64,000 nt of DNA from Erythrocercus mccallii. Taxonomy: Eukaryota; Chordata; Aves; Passeriformes; Dicruridae. The stretch is taken from positions 93,074-157,073 of the forward strand of contig VZRG01001706.1 of the NCBI GenBank assembly GCA_013397435.1, given 5' to 3'. Position numbers and translations under genes: made by a program. The notes beneath the pieces were generated by a model that saw only the letters and a list, made by a program, of their open reading frames with translations, searched no databases and was not told the DNA's origin. Below are positions 63,541-64,000 of this stretch, piece by piece (position 1 is the stretch's first letter; each line of letters begins with the position of its first letter).

Positions 63541-64000
63541 CTTGCTCGGGCTGTCCACAGGGCCGGCAGCTGCCAGCACAGCGGCCTGGGAGCACAGCAG
63601 TGCTGCATCCCCACACGGGGACAGCAGGAGGGCACAGCCACAGGCCATGGGGCTGCCACTGAGCTCTGGCTGGGCCTAAAGCAGGGGAAGCAGCAGCAGC
63701 CGGGTGTCTGAGGCTCAGGGGCGTGACCGCCACAGTGCACGGAGCGCTGTCAGGCACTGCCCGCATGCTGGCTGGCGTTTGTGGTCTCCTCACAAGCCAG
63801 GAATGGCAGCCTCTGCCTCGGACCCAGCCAGAAACCCGGCCGAGTGAGGCCAGAGGCAGGGACCCTTCCCATCTCTGTGGGGCATGGCTGCTGCACAGCC
63901 GCTGTGTCTCCCTGCGCTGCGTTTGCGCCCTGCTGACCCCAGAGCCGCCCAGCTCGTGCTCTGTTGCCCCCGGAGCGTTCTGGGCGGGCAGCAGAAGGGC
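63541..64000. other. GC- and CpG-rich window edge, possible CpG-island shore
   Basis: Base composition changes sharply here. In the last 280 bases I count 191 G or C (68%) and 18 CpG dinucleotides, rising to GCCGCCC, CCGGAGCG and GGGCGGG at the very end, the last being an SP1/KLF-type GC-box core (near 63983). Overlapping frames on both strands (144, 132, 105, 75 and 70 codons) stay open because stops are rare in such DNA and match no family. Most likely this is the edge of a CpG island or of a GC-rich repeat continuing outside the window. A promoter just beyond is an inference. Confidence 0.45.

Noticed and set aside
63277..63711. 144-codon plus and 132-codon minus frames at the GC-rich edge
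   Set aside because: Several mutually overlapping frames in GC-rich DNA, none with known content; explained by the scarcity of stops.

Overview
The window looks like vertebrate nuclear DNA, most probably from a bird and probably a songbird. The best evidence is its interspersed repeats. Two CR1 LINE 3' ends finish in degenerate ATTTTATGA-type tails (59521-59799 and 62040-62172). A CR1 ORF2 fragment lies at 14405-14580. Two more heavily decayed CR1 copies are on the minus strand (11917-12200 and 54480-54745). There are also two solo LTRs of avian endogenous-retrovirus type (27841-28237 minus, 37286-37803 plus). No Alu, L1 or B1-type mammalian repeats were seen. Repeat density is low and base composition is AT-rich, as expected for an avian gene desert or a very large intron. 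The species cannot be named from this sequence, and all family assignments are from recognition, not from a database search.

No protein-coding gene can be supported. The longest open frames (207, 193, 166, 148, 145 and 144 codons) match no family I recognise, have no repeated domain pattern, and are of a length expected by chance in 64 kb read in six frames. A short or isolated exon could still be hidden. No tRNA, rRNA, snRNA or other structured RNA gene was recognised, and there is no CRISPR array, operon or other prokaryotic feature.

Layout: 1-11.9 kb is unassigned non-coding DNA with one short tandem duplication. From 11.9 to 14.6 kb there is an ancient CR1, a candidate conserved block (12.65-13.42 kb), a doubtful MIR-like trace and the CR1 ORF2 remnant. 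From 14.6 to 27.8 kb there is little apart from a second candidate conserved block (18.4-18.8 kb). The first LTR is at 27.8-28.2 kb, followed by simple and AT-rich repeats to 37 kb. The second LTR (37.3-37.8 kb) has a GT microsatellite grown inside its 3' part. From 42 to 53.5 kb several stretches have the look of conserved non-coding or enhancer DNA (homeodomain-type TAAT sites, and an octamer in a SOX-POU-like arrangement at 52426-52440). The last 10 kb hold three CR1 pieces, and the extreme right edge (63541-64000) turns abruptly GC- and CpG-rich, perhaps the shore of a CpG island whose promoter lies beyond the window.

The most plausible reading is regulatory or intronic DNA around a gene not contained here. 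I found no convincing new multi-gene system. The leads most worth checking are the CpG-rich right edge, the cluster of enhancer-like blocks at 49.5-53.5 kb, and the nested microsatellite in the LTR.
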